Assembly (NCBI RefSeq): GCF_025642255.1
Contig: NZ_CP106759.1
Span: forward strand, 2,321,501-2,385,500
Reading direction: 5' to 3'
Length of the DNA stretch: 64,000 nucleotides
Source: Stenotrophomonas maltophilia
Lineage (GTDB): Bacteria; Pseudomonadota; Gammaproteobacteria; Xanthomonadales; Xanthomonadaceae
Within the stretch, counting starts at the first letter, position 1. Each line of letters begins with the position of its first letter. A program made the translations under genes and the position numbers. Positions 16,590-28,100 of this stretch are shown piece by piece. The notes beneath the pieces were generated by a model, which saw only the letters and a list, made by a program, of their open reading frames with translations, was not told the origin of the DNA and did no database searches.

Positions 16590-17546
16590 ATGGTGCGTAT
16601 GATGGACATGGCCCCGGGCGCCGACCGGCTCGACCTGCTGCGCACCTTCCTGCGCATCGTCGACGCCGGCAGCCTGTCTGCCGCCGCCGCGCAGCTGGGT
16701 ACCACCCAGCCCACCGTGAGCCGCCGCCTGCAGGCACTGGAACGGCAACTGGGCCTGCGACTGCTGCACCGGTCCACGCATGGTCTTCAGCTGACCGAGG
16801 AGGGCATGCGCTGCCAGCGGCACGCGCAGCGGGTGGTGGAAGAATGGGAAACGCTCCAGGCCGAACTGCAGGGACAACCCGACGTGCTGCGTGGGCGCCT
16901 GCGTGTGATGGTGCCGCATGCGTTTGGACAGGCACAGCTGCTGCCGACCATGCTCGCCTTCCTCGCCCGGCATCCACAGTTGAGCCTGGAGTGGATCCTC
17001 GAAGACCGGCGCCCGGACTTCATTGCCGAGGGCGTCGACTGTGCGGTGCGGGTCGGCCCGGTGGACGAGCCACGCATGGTCGCGCTGCCGCTGGCCGAAG
17101 TCCCACGCATCGTGGTCGCCGCGCCTTCGCTGGTCGATCCCGATGCGGTGACCACCGCTGCACAGGCGCAGGCATTGCCCTGGATCTCCCTCGTCACCTA
17201 CTACCGCGAACGCCTGCTGCTGCACGACGCACGCGGGCGTCCGCACACACTGTCGATCACGCCGCGCCTGCTCAGTGACAACCTGTTCGTGGTCCAGCAG
17301 GCGGCGCGTGCGGGCCTGGGTGCGGCGGTGGTATCGGCCTGGCTGGTCGCCGAGGATCTGGCGCACGGCCGCCTGGTCCAGTTGTTGCCGGGCTGGGAAG
17401 CGCCGCCCCTGCCGGTGCATGTGGTGTTTCCTGCCGCGCGCCAGCAGCCGGCGCGGCTGCGCGCCTTCATCGATGCGATGAAGGCCGCCCTGCCGCAGCT
17501 GCATGGCATGCGGCCGACTCCCGGTCTCAGTTCAACCGCGCCTTGA
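16590..17546 (+). CDS. LysR-family transcriptional regulator
   Basis: The 318-residue protein has the LysR N-terminal winged helix-turn-helix (DLLRTFLRIVDAGSLSAAAA, QLGTTQPTVSRRLQALERQ, LGLRLLHR). A periplasmic-binding-protein-like effector domain follows (GRLRVMVPHAFGQ, EGVDCAVRVG, AGLGAAVVSAWLVAEDL). Several ATGs cluster at the start (16590, 16599, 16602, 16608), and the real one is uncertain. It is divergent from the MFS exporter, which it likely controls. Its 3' end overlaps the HlyD-like gene by 20 bases in convergent orientation. Confidence 0.9.
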   Translation: MVRMMDMAPGADRLDLLRTFLRIVDAGSLSAAAAQLGTTQPTVSRRLQALERQLGLRLLHRSTHGLQLTEEGMRCQRHAQRVVEEWETLQAELQGQPDVLRGRLRVMVPHAFGQAQLLPTMLAFLARHPQLSLEWILEDRRPDFIAEGVDCAVRVGPVDEPRMVALPLAEVPRIVVAAPSLVDPDAVTTAAQAQALPWISLVTYYRERLLLHDARGRPHTLSITPRLLSDNLFVVQQAARAGLGAAVVSAWLVAEDLAHGRLVQLLPGWEAPPLPVHVVFPAARQQPARLRAFIDAMKAALPQLHGMRPTPGLSSTAP

Positions 17547-18717
17547 TCAACGGTCGCAGCAGGTAGTTCAGGACGCTGCGCTTGCCGGTCAGGATGTCCA
17601 CATCCGCCACCATGCCGGGAATGATCGGCAGGGCCTCGCCGTGCCGCCGCAGCTGGCTGCCATCGGTGCGGATCAGCACCTGGTAGAACGATTCCTTGCC
17701 CCGCGGCGTATCCTCCTCGATGGTATCGGCACTGATCTGCTCGACGGTGCCGCTGAGTTCGCCGTAGATGGTGTAGTCATAGGCGGTGATCTTGACCTTG
17801 GCCGGCATGCCCGGCACCAGGAACGCGACGTCGCGCGGCTTGACGCGGGCTTCCACCAGCAGCCGTTCCTCCACCGGAATCACCTCCATGATCGGCTCGC
17901 CGGGAGGAATCACGCCACCGCGGGTATTGATCAGCACCGTGTTGACCCGCCCACGCACGGGCGACAGGATCTCGGTGCGCCGCAGCTGGTCCTGCCGCTG
18001 GTGCACGATCGGCTCCAGTGCGGACAACTCCGCCTTCAGCTTGGAGCGTTCGGTATAGGCTTCCTGGAAATAGGTGTTGCGCAACTCGCTGAGCTTGCCG
18101 GTCAACGTGGCGATTTCCTGGGTCAGCTTCAACTCTTCCATCTGGCTGACGGCGTTGCGCGCGACCAGCGGCCGCACGATCCGCAGTTGGTCGCGCGCGA
18201 TCGACAGCTGCTGGCCGATGGCTGCCGAACTCTGCTGCAATGTCGCACGGCGGGACTGGTACAGCTCCCGCTCCGAACGTGCCAGCGCGCTCCCGGCCGG
18301 AATGTCGTCCGGGAACTCGATGGCACCTTTGCCCAGCACCTCCGCATCCAGTCGCGCGATTGCGGCCCGCAGCACCTGCGACTGGTTGGCCGATTCCTCG
18401 TAGTTGGTGCGGAAGTGGGTTTCCTCCAGCCGCACCAGCGGCTGGCCCACTTCGACCAGGTCTCCCTCCTTCACCAGCAGGCGATCGAGGATGCCGCCTT
18501 CCAGGCTCTGGATCTTCTGCATGCGGCTGTACGGCACCACCCTGCCCTCGCCACGGGTCACCTGGTCCAGCTGCGCAAGCGCGGCCCAGCCCACGGCGAT
18601 GGCCACCGTCGCCAGCAGCACCCACAACAGCGGTCGGTACACGGGATGCGTGGACGCCAGCAGTGGATCCGCAAGCTCGCGCCGCAGTCGCTGCGAACGC
18701 TTCTGCCGCTCAACCAT
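17527..18717 (-). CDS. HlyD-family type I secretion adaptor
   Basis: The 396-residue membrane-fusion protein has one N-terminal transmembrane helix (about residues 29-48, LLWVLLATVAIAVGWAAL). A lipoyl-like half motif (GILDRLLVKEGDLVEVGQPL), a long periplasmic coiled coil (about 90-250), and the returning ILSPVRGRVNTVLINTRGGVI with the beta-barrel follow. It would bridge the ABC exporter and the TolC-like channel during export of the giant adhesin. Its start overlaps the ABC gene by 8 bases, and it is the last gene of the four-gene operon. Confidence 0.92.
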   Translation of the reverse strand: MVERQKRSQRLRRELADPLLASTHPVYRPLLWVLLATVAIAVGWAALAQLDQVTRGEGRVVPYSRMQKIQSLEGGILDRLLVKEGDLVEVGQPLVRLEETHFRTNYEESANQSQVLRAAIARLDAEVLGKGAIEFPDDIPAGSALARSERELYQSRRATLQQSSAAIGQQLSIARDQLRIVRPLVARNAVSQMEELKLTQEIATLTGKLSELRNTYFQEAYTERSKLKAELSALEPIVHQRQDQLRRTEILSPVRGRVNTVLINTRGGVIPPGEPIMEVIPVEERLLVEARVKPRDVAFLVPGMPAKVKITAYDYTIYGELSGTVEQISADTIEEDTPRGKESFYQVLIRTDGSQLRRHGEALPIIPGMVADVDILTGKRSVLNYLLRPLIKARLN

Positions 18718-20875
18718 GATGTCCTCCTGCGACCGCGGCGATCGGCTGCACCTGGTTGCCCTGCACCACCTGCTCCAATGGGCCGTCCATGATGATCCTG
18801 CCGTTGCGCATCACCACGGCACGCTCGACGAGGGCCAGCATGCTGCGCTTGTGGGTGGTCAGTACCAGCGTGCGCTGGCCGAGCCAACGCTGCAGGAACT
18901 GGATGACATGGGTCTCGCTCTGCTGGTCGAAGGCGGCGGTGGGCTCATCCAGCAGCACGACAGGCGGATCCTGCAGGATCACCCGGGCCAGGCCGATGGC
19001 CTGGCGCTGGCCACCGGACAGGCTGCCGTTGCCCATCACCAGCTGGTCCAGCCCCAACGGATTGCCGCGCACGAAAGGCCCCATGCCCACCGCATCCAGC
19101 GCCTCCAGCAGCTCATCATCCCGCCAGGCGGCACCTTCCAGATTGAGGTTGTCGCGCAGGCTGCCATGGAACAGCGCCACGTCCTGCGGCAGATAACCAA
19201 TGTTGCGTGCACGGTCACCGGGATCGATCTGTGCCAGCGCCACGTCGTCCAGCAACAGGCGTCCCTGCTGCGGCGTCACCAGTCCGGACAGAACACGCAG
19301 CAGGCTGGACTTGCCCGCACCGTTGCCGCCCAGCAGCGCCACACGCTGCCCAGGTGCGATGGACAGCGCATGCACGTCGACCACCCACGGCCCTTCGCCC
19401 AGCGCCAGGCGGACATCGTGCAGCTGGTAGGCACCCTGCAGGCGCGACCGGTGCACGAAGCGGGCACCCTGTGGGCGCTCCTGCTCGGCGCCCATCAACT
19501 GGTCCAGCCCCTCCATGGCGACGCGGGTGTGCTGCCAGCGCCCCAGCACCGCCGCAACCTGCGCCAGCGGCGCGATCGCCCGCGATGACAGGATCGAGCA
19601 CGCCACCAGTGCGCCCACGGTCATCGCACCGTCATTGATGCGGTAGACACCGAAGGCGACCACACCCACATACGCAAGCTGCTGCACCACGGCCGCGCCA
19701 TGGCTGAGGCTGGCGGTGAGCGTACTTGTCTTCAACGCCGTTCCCGCCAGCTGCGCCGTCAGGCTTTCCCAGTGCTTCAGGCTGCGGCCTTCGGCACGCG
19801 TGGCCTTTACTGATTCCAGGTGTTCAAAGGCCTCCAGCAGCACGCTGTTCTTCATCGCCCCTTCGCGCAGATTCTGCCGCGACAGCTCACCCAGCCGGCG
19901 CTGCGCGAGCACGCCCGGCAGCACCATCAGGACACAGGCCACCACCGGCACCCAGACCACATGCCCACCGATCAGCGCGATCAGCAGCAGGAACACGAAC
20001 ACGAACGGCAGGTCGCTGAGCAGCGCAGCGGTGGACGAGGTGAAGAAATCACGCACGCCCTCAAACTCGCGCACCTGCGTACTGAATGCCCCCATCGACG
20101 CCGGCTTGGCGTTGATCCGGGTACCGAGCACGCGGGCGAACAGCAGCGTTCCCAGCTGCAGGTCCATGCGCTTGCCGAGCACATGCAGCAGCTGCCCGCG
20201 CAGGACGCGCAGCACCCCTTCGATGATGACCGCCAGGGCAACGCCACTGGCCAGCACCCACAGCGTGTCGAACGCTGCCACCGGCACCACCCGGTCATAG
20301 ACCTGCATGGCGAATATCGCCGTCGCGATGGCCAGCAGGTTGGCCACGAATGCGGCGGCCCCCACCTCGACATAGGAGCGCCACAGCTGACGCAGTGGCC
20401 CGTAGAACCAGTGCTCGCCCCGGCCCGCGGCGAAATCGCCGACCCGGCCATCCGAGCGGAAGCGCGGTTTGGCGAACACTGCCGTACCACTGTACAGCGC
20501 CTGCAGTGGCTGCAGCGGCATGGCCTGTGTGCCACCCTCGGCCTGTGGCACCTCCACCTGCGCCTGGTCATCGCTGATCGCCGTCAACAACAGCGTGTTC
20601 CCATTGTTCAGCAGCAGCAGGACCGGCAGCAGATAGGCGTCGATGTCGGTCAGCTCGAAGGCCTCCACGCGCGCGTTCAGGTCCGCCCGCCGCAGCGCGC
20701 GTGGCACCCGCTGCAATGGCAGCCGCCCCTGCTCCAGAGCAATGCCGTCAACCAGCTCGGCAGCACCCAGTGGCCGGCCCAGCCGCTCGCACAGCAGCAG
20801 CAGGCCATCCTGCAGCGGGTCGCGCGGCGTGTTGCCGCTGCCGGTGGTAGTCGATTCAATGCGCGGCGTCTGCAT
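18710..20875 (-). CDS. Type I secretion ABC exporter (LapB/HlyB-like)
   Basis: The 721-residue protein has an N-terminal C39-like domain (about residues 20-140) that appears to lack the catalytic Cys motif, so it should recognise rather than cleave the cargo. A six-helix membrane domain follows, then an ATPase domain with Walker A (GGNGAGKSS), signature LSGGQRQAIGLAR, Walker B VVLLDEPTAAFD and H-loop LTTHK. This layout matches exporters of giant RTX/Bap adhesins. The ATG at 20875 lies inside the end of the TolC-like gene (20-base overlap). A longer open frame upstream does not show exporter sequence. Confidence 0.92.
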   Translation of the reverse strand: MQTPRIESTTTGSGNTPRDPLQDGLLLLCERLGRPLGAAELVDGIALEQGRLPLQRVPRALRRADLNARVEAFELTDIDAYLLPVLLLLNNGNTLLLTAISDDQAQVEVPQAEGGTQAMPLQPLQALYSGTAVFAKPRFRSDGRVGDFAAGRGEHWFYGPLRQLWRSYVEVGAAAFVANLLAIATAIFAMQVYDRVVPVAAFDTLWVLASGVALAVIIEGVLRVLRGQLLHVLGKRMDLQLGTLLFARVLGTRINAKPASMGAFSTQVREFEGVRDFFTSSTAALLSDLPFVFVFLLLIALIGGHVVWVPVVACVLMVLPGVLAQRRLGELSRQNLREGAMKNSVLLEAFEHLESVKATRAEGRSLKHWESLTAQLAGTALKTSTLTASLSHGAAVVQQLAYVGVVAFGVYRINDGAMTVGALVACSILSSRAIAPLAQVAAVLGRWQHTRVAMEGLDQLMGAEQERPQGARFVHRSRLQGAYQLHDVRLALGEGPWVVDVHALSIAPGQRVALLGGNGAGKSSLLRVLSGLVTPQQGRLLLDDVALAQIDPGDRARNIGYLPQDVALFHGSLRDNLNLEGAAWRDDELLEALDAVGMGPFVRGNPLGLDQLVMGNGSLSGGQRQAIGLARVILQDPPVVLLDEPTAAFDQQSETHVIQFLQRWLGQRTLVLTTHKRSMLALVERAVVMRNGRIIMDGPLEQVVQGNQVQPIAAVAGGHHG

Positions 20876-22130
20876 GCGTCCTCCCTCCAAGCAACTCACC
20901 CAGCTGCCCGATCTGGGCGGCAGCGCGATAATCGATACGGACCCGCTCCATGCGCAGAGTTGCCAGCTGGCGTTCGGCCTCCATCCGCTCGCGCTGCACG
21001 CTGAGCAGATCGATGATGTCGCGGCGTCCGACCTGGAACTGGTCGTGATACAGGCCGCCGACGTGCGTGGACTCCTCCACCTGTTGCTGCAGCGCCTGCT
21101 CACGCAGTACCAGCGCATCGGCGTTGTCGAACAAGGTGCGCATCTTGCGCCGCAGATCACGGCGGGTGGCGTCGGCACTCCACTGCGCCGCCTCCAGTCG
21201 CTGCCGGGCCGCCGCCGGCCGCTGGAAATTGCTGAAGCCGCGCAGGACATCCATGCGCAGGCGCAGCGAAACCACCGAATCGTTCTCCATCTGGCCGCCG
21301 ATCTCGCGGCGCAGCGCCGATGCCTCCACGTTGAGCTGTGGCTTCAATGCCGCGCGCGATTCGGCCAGCTCCGCCTCGGCTGCCGCGGCATCCTCGCGCG
21401 ATTCCCGCAGCAGCGGCGCGGCCTCGATTGCTGCATCCAGGCCGTCACGCTGCCACGCCCGCCGTCCGGCAGGCAGGTCCGGCGCCTGCAGCGGGCCAGG
21501 ATCCCGGCCCAGCAGCAGGGCCAGCTGGTTGTTGGCATCGCGCAAGGCGCCTTCCTCGAACGCCAGCTGGTCCTGGCCGCGGGCGAACTCCAGCTGCGCG
21601 CGATCCAGCTCGGTGCGGTCGGCGTAGCCGCTGCCGCTGCGGTCGCGGGCCATGCCGCGGACGCCCTCGATCCGCTGCAGGAAGTCACGCACGGCCACCA
21701 CTCTTTCGCGGGCGACCAGCACGTCCAGGTAGGTCTCGATGATATCCAGCGCTGCGTCGTCCCGGGCGACCTCCAGCGCTGCCAGATAGCGGCGCTGGGT
21801 CGCACTGGCGGCCTCGACCTGGCTGCGCGTCCGGCCCCAGTCGAACAGCATCTGCGACAGCGTGACGTCGTACACCATTTCGGACATGTGTCCGGCCTGC
21901 GGTCCGCCGGAGATCTGCAGTGCGGGAAAGTAGCCCCCCCGTGCGATTTTCACGTCGGTGCCTGCCCGTTCCGCTTCGCTCAGCGCCGCACGCACCCGGG
22001 GATGGATCGCCAGTCCGGTCTGCACAGCCTGCTCCACACTCATCGCACTGGCCCCCGCCGGCAGGCCGCACAGCAGGAGGAGCGCGAACGCTCCTCCTGC
22101 CCACCGCCTTCGGCTCCGCCGTTGCGGCAT
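20856..22130 (-). CDS. TolC-family outer-membrane channel of the adhesin exporter
   Basis: The 424-residue protein has a signal peptide (AGGAFALLLLCGLPAGASA). Two related halves of long amphipathic helices follow, with the TolC-type openings LAIHPRVRAALSEAERAG and YDVTLSQMLFDWGRTRSQVE. Repeats of this kind build the outer-membrane barrel and periplasmic tunnel. Its ATG overlaps the adhesin stop by one base (TGATG), so it is translated right after the adhesin. It is the outer component of the type I system for the 3126-residue adhesin. Confidence 0.92.
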   Translation of the reverse strand: MPQRRSRRRWAGGAFALLLLCGLPAGASAMSVEQAVQTGLAIHPRVRAALSEAERAGTDVKIARGGYFPALQISGGPQAGHMSEMVYDVTLSQMLFDWGRTRSQVEAASATQRRYLAALEVARDDAALDIIETYLDVLVARERVVAVRDFLQRIEGVRGMARDRSGSGYADRTELDRAQLEFARGQDQLAFEEGALRDANNQLALLLGRDPGPLQAPDLPAGRRAWQRDGLDAAIEAAPLLRESREDAAAAEAELAESRAALKPQLNVEASALRREIGGQMENDSVVSLRLRMDVLRGFSNFQRPAAARQRLEAAQWSADATRRDLRRKMRTLFDNADALVLREQALQQQVEESTHVGGLYHDQFQVGRRDIIDLLSVQRERMEAERQLATLRMERVRIDYRAAAQIGQLGELLGGRTHADAAH

Positions 22131-25100
22131 CAGGCCACCACCTGCACCGAGTTGTCCTCCACCAGCAGCGTGGTGCTGCCAAAGGTGTACACGTCGTAGG
22201 TCACACCATTGATCAACTGGGTGGTTCCGGTGTTGACCGCACCGATGACGTTCAGCACATCGTTGCTCTCGCCGGTGATCTGCAGCGTGTCGTTGCCATC
22301 GGTGATCGCCGCCACCTCCGCCGCAGTGAGGGTGAGCACGCTGCCCGAATCTCCCGTGCCCAGATCGATGCGCTCGATGTTGCTGAGCGTGCCCACACCA
22401 GCCGAGTTGTAGTCCAGGTCGATGCCATTGGCCAGGATCAGGGTGTCGAATCCAGCCCCTCCATCGATGCTGACGAAGTTGGTGGCGGTGATCTGGATCG
22501 CGTCGTCGCCGTTGCCGGCGACCACGTGATCGCCGCTGCCGACGTTGAAGATCAGATCGCTGCCATCGCCGCCGTTGATGTGCTCGGAACTGCCGTTGGC
22601 GCCGGACAGTACGTCATTTCCGGATGTACCGTTGACATCGATCTGACCGATGTTCAACGACAGGCCGTTCGGACTCAGCGTGACGCCGTAGGCAGCGCTG
22701 TCGTTGCCGTTGGAATCGGTAGATACCAGATTGAAGGATATCTGCGACCCAAGGTTGAGGATATCGGTGATGTTCAACCCGAGCTGGCTGAGGATGGTCG
22801 GACTGAGCAGGTTCAGCGAGAAGTTGCCGGAGGAATCGGCCTGGATCGGCAGCAGCTCGACGTTCAGCGCGGGCGTGATCACCCGGATCACAACGCTCGA
22901 ATCCGGCTCGGTGGTGCCACTGAAGCCAAAGCGCGGACTGAGAGGATTGAGGCTGACGTCCACCCCGAAGTTGCCGATGGTGACCGGCTGTTCGATGCTG
23001 GTGCCGATGCCGATGCTGGCCACGTTGCTCGGATTGCCAGCCGGATCACTGCCCACGACCGACACCTGTGCGTTGAGCAGCTGGTCCCAGGTGAAGTCGA
23101 TATCCAGATCGGTGAGCAGGTTCAGCGACGCCAGGCCACTGTTGTCGGCGGTGACCGTCGCCGTGGCCGTCACACCTCCTACCGTCAGTGTGACCGTCAA
23201 CTCGGTGCCGGGTTCGGCGGAAATGGTCAGCAGATTGCCGACCAGCGACAGCACCGGGGTTGCGGGTGGAACCGTATCGATGGTGAAGGCTTCCGGCGCC
23301 GATGCGGTGCCACCGGCGACTTCGGCGGTGATGGTCGATGCGCCTTCCGGGAACGGCCCCATGCCAGCGGGCGGCGTCAAGGTCACGGTCACCGAACCGG
23401 CCGCGATGTCCGCAGCGGTCAGGGTGTGGCTGACATCGGCCTCGTAGCCGTTCTGGCCCGCGAACCTGACGGTGATGACCTGCCCGACCTGCATCGTCGG
23501 GCGAACGGTCACGTCGACCTGGATGCCGTCGCCGATTTCCGCAGCATTGATCCACGTGTCGGCGGCCTCCGGCACGCTGATGTCCGGTGGCGCAAGATCG
23601 GGGGCATTGATCGTCGCCGGACCGCTGGTATTGCCCGCCAGATCGATCGCCACCGCAGAGATCAGCTCGCCGGCAATCAACGGTGGTGCGAACGGCAGGC
23701 TGAAGTTGCCGCTGCCATCCACATTGACGGTGATCGGATTCGCGGTGTCTCCATTGACCACAATCCGGACCTGGCTGTTGGGCTCGGCCGTGCCGCTCAG
23801 CAGCGTACCGTCAGCACTCACGCTGAGCAGCGGCGCCGGCGGCGCCACGGCGTCCACCGTGGTGGTGGCCGGGCCGCTGTTGTTGCCCGCCGCATCCTGG
23901 GCCACCGCGTTGATCACGGTGCCATCGGGCAGCGGCGCTCCAGGAGTGAAGCCCCAGTTGCCGCTGCCATCGGCGGTGGTTTCGCCGATGGGATCGCCGT
24001 TGCCATCGGTCAGGATCACTGTTGCACCGGCTTCAGCGGTGCCAGTGATGACGCTGCCGTTGCTCGGATCGATCACCGGGGCCGGCGGCGCCACCGCATC
24101 CACCGTGGTGGTGGCCGGGCCGCTGCTATTGCCTGCGGGATCCTGTGCCACCGCGTTGATCACGGTGCCGTCGGGCAGCGGCGCTCCAGGGGTGAAGCTC
24201 CAGTTGCCACTGCCATCGGCGATAACTTGCCCGATCGGATCGCCATTGCCATCGGTGAGGATCACCGTGGCGCCGGCTTCAGCCGTACCGCTGATGACGC
24301 TGCCATTGCTCGGATCGATCACCGGGGCCGGCGGCGCCACCGCATCCACCGTGGTGGTGGCCGGGCCGCTGGTATTGCCTGCGGGATCCTGTGCCACCGC
24401 GTTGATCACGGTGCCGTCGGGCAGCGGCGCTCCAGGAGTGAAGCTCCAGTTGCCGCTGCCATCGGCGATAGCCTGCCCGATCGGATCGCCGTTGCCATCG
24501 GTGAGGATCACCGTGGCACCCGCTTCGGCCGTGCCAGTGATGACACTGCCGTTGCTCGGATCGATCACCGGGGCCGGCGGCGCCACCGCATCCACCGTGG
24601 TGGTGGCCGGGCCGCTGGTATTGCCTGCGGGATCCTGTGCCACCGCGTTGATCACGGTGCCATCGGGCAGCGGCGCTCCAGGGGTGAAGCTCCAGTTGCC
24701 GCTGCCATCGGCGGTGGTTTCGCCGATGGGATCGCCGTTGCCATCGGTGAGGATCACCGTGGCGCCGGCTTCAGCCGTACCGCTGATGACGCTGCCGTTG
24801 CTCGGGTCGATCACCGGTGCCGGCGGCGCCACCGCATCCACCGTGGTGGTGGTAGGGCCACTGCTATTGCCTGCGGGATCCTGTGCCACCGCGTTGATCA
24901 CGGTGCCGTCGGGCAGCGGCGCACCAGGAGTGAAGCTCCAGTTGCCACTGCCATCGGCGATAGCTTGCCCGATCGCATCGCCATTGCCATCGGTGAGGAT
25001 CACCGTGGCGCCGGCTTCAGCCGTACCGCTGATGACGCTGCCGTTGCTCGGATCGATCACCGGGGCCGGCGGCGCCACCGCATCCACCGTGGTGGTGGCC

Positions 25101-28100
25101 GGGCCGCTGGTATTGCCTGCGGGATCCTGTGCCACCGCGTTGATGACGGTGCCGTCGGGCAGCGGCGCACCAGGAGTGAAGCTCCAGTTGCCGCTGCCAT
25201 CGGCGATAGCCTGCCCGATCGGGTTGCCACTGCCATCGGTGAGGATCACCGTGGCGCCGGCTTCAGCCGTGCCGCTGATGACGCTGCCGTTGCTCGGGTC
25301 GATCACCGGGGCCGGCGGCGGCACAGCGTCCACCGTGGTGGTGGCCGGGCCGCTGCTATTGCCTGCGGGATCCTGCGCCACCGCGTTGATCACGGTGCCC
25401 TCGGGCAGCGGCGCACCGGGAGTGAAGCTCCAGTTGCCGCTGCCATCGGCGGTGGTTTGGCCGATGGGATCGCCGTTGCCATCGGTCAGGATCACTGTTG
25501 CACCGGCTTCAGCGGTGCCAGTGATGACGCTGCCGTTGCTCGGGTCGATCACCGGTGCCGGCGGCGCCACCGCATCGACGGTGGTGCTGACCGGGCCGCT
25601 GCTATTGCCCGCCGCATCCTGCGCCACCGCGTTGATCACGGTGCCGTCGGGCAGCGGCGTAGCCGGGGTGAAGCTCCAGTTGCCGCTGCCATCGGCGATG
25701 GCTTCGCCGATGGGATCACCGTTGCCGTCGATCAGGATCACCTTCACGCCGGGCTCGACGGTGCCGGTGATCACCGTGCCGTTGCTGGCATCGAGCGTCG
25801 GCGCCGAGGGCGCGACCGCATCGACGGTCGTGCTGACCGGGCTGCTGTTGTTGCCGGCCGCGTCGCGCGCCAGTGCATTGATGACGGTGCCATCGGGCAG
25901 AGGCGTGCCGGGCGTGAACGACCAGTTGCCACTGCCATCGGCGATGGTCTGCCCAATCGGAATACCGTTGCCGTCAGTGAGGATCACTGTCGCACCGGCT
26001 TCGGCGGTGCCGCTGATGACGCTGCCGTTGCTCGCGTCGATCGTCGGTGCCGGCGGCGCGACCGAATCAACCGTGGTACTGGCCGGGCCGCTGCCGTTGC
26101 CCGCCGCATCCTGTGCCACCGCAGTGATCACCGTGCCATTCGGCAACGGTGTAGCCGGCGTGTAGCTCCAGTTGCCGGCGCCATCGGCGGTGGTCTGGCC
26201 GATCGGGTTGCCGCTGCCATCGGTCAGGATCACTGTGGCACCGGCTTCGGCTGTACCGCTCACCACACTGCCGTTGCTCGGGTCGAGCACCGGCGCCGGC
26301 GGCGCCACCGTATCCACGGTGGTCGTGGCCGGGCCACTCGCGTTGCCTGCCGCATCCTGGGCCACCGCCGTGATCACGGTGCCATCGGGCAGCGGCGTGC
26401 CGGGCGTGAACGACCAGTTGCCACTGCCATCGGCGGTGGTCTGCCCGATCGGATCGCCATTGCCATCGGTCAGGACCACCGTCGCGCCGGCTTCGGCGGT
26501 ACCGCTGATCACCGCACCGTTGCTGGCGTTGATCACCGGCGCCGGCGGCGCCACCGCATCGACGGTGGTACTGGCGGGGCCGCTGCTGTTGCCGGCCGGG
26601 TCCGTCGCGATGGCGTTGACCACCGTGCCATCGGGCAATGGCGTGGCCGGAGTGAAGCTCCAGTTGCCACTGCCATCGGCCGTGGTCTGCCCGATCGGGT
26701 TGCCGCTGCCATCGGTGAGGATCACCGTGGCACCCGCTTCTGCCGTACCGCTTACCACACTGCCGTTGCTCGGGTCGATCACCGGTGCCGGCGGTGCGAC
26801 CGCGTCCACCGTGGTGCTTGCCGGGCCACTGGTGTTGCCCGCCGCATCCTGGGCGACCGCAGTGATCACCGTTCCGTCCGGCAGCGCTGTGGCGGGGGTG
26901 AAGCTCCAGTTGCCGCTGCCATCGGCCGTGGTCTGCCCGATCGGGTTGCCGTTGCCATCGGTGAGAATCACTATCGCACCGGCTTCGGCGGTGCCGCTGA
27001 TCACCACGCCGTTGCTGGCGTTGATGATCGGTGCCGGCGGTGCCAGCGCATCCACGGTGATGCTGGCCGGGCCACTGCTGTTGCCGGCCGGGTCCGTCGC
27101 GATGGCGTTGACCACCGTGCCGTCGGGCAATGGCGTGGCCGGGGTGAAGCTCCAGTTGCCGCTGCCATCGGCCGTGGTCTGCCCGATCGGAGTGCCGCTG
27201 CCGTCGGTCAGCACGATGACTGCATTGGCTTCTGCAGTGCCACTGATCTCGACCCCATTGCTGGGATCGATCACGGGCGCCGGCGGCGCAACGCCATCGA
27301 TGGTGATGGCCGCCGGCGCACTGTCGACACCCGAAGGACTGCGCGCGATCACGTTGACCACGGTCCCATCGGGCAGCGGTACGCCCGGGGTGAACGACCA
27401 GTTGCCACTGCCATCAGCCGTGACCTGGCCGATCGGGTTGCCGCTGCCATCGGTGATGATGACCGTATTGCCCGGATCTGCAGTACCGCTGATCACCGAG
27501 CCGTTGCTGGGATCGATCAGCGGAATCGAGGGCAACGAGCTGTCGACGGTGGTGCTTGCCGGTGCGCTGGTGTTGCCTGCGGCATCGGTCGCGGTGACGT
27601 TGACCACCGTGCCATCGGGCAGCGGCGTGGCGGGGCTGAAGCTCCAGTTGCCGCTGCCGTCGACAGTGGCCTGCCCGATCGGATTGCCGTCGCCGTCGGT
27701 CAGCGTCACGGTGCTGTTCGGTTCGGCAGTGCCGGTAAGGACGCTGCCATTGCTGGCATTGACGACCGGGGTTGGCGGCGCCACTGCGTCGACCGTGGTG
27801 CTGCCTTGCGGGCCGGTGTTGCCGGCCGCATCCTGCGCGACCGCGTTGACCACCGTCCCGTCAGGCAGTGCCGTGGCCGGGGTGAAGCTCCAGTTGCCGC
27901 TGCCATCGGCAGTGGTCTGTCCGATCGGGTTGCCATTGCCATCGGTGAGGATCACCGTGGCGCCGGCCTCGGCGGTGCCGGTGATCGTCGTGCCATTGCT
28001 CGGTTCGAGCACGGGGGCCGGCGGCGGCAGCGCATCGACGGTGATGGCCGCCTGGGGACCGGTATTGCCGGTGGCATCGGTGGCGGTCGCCACGATCACC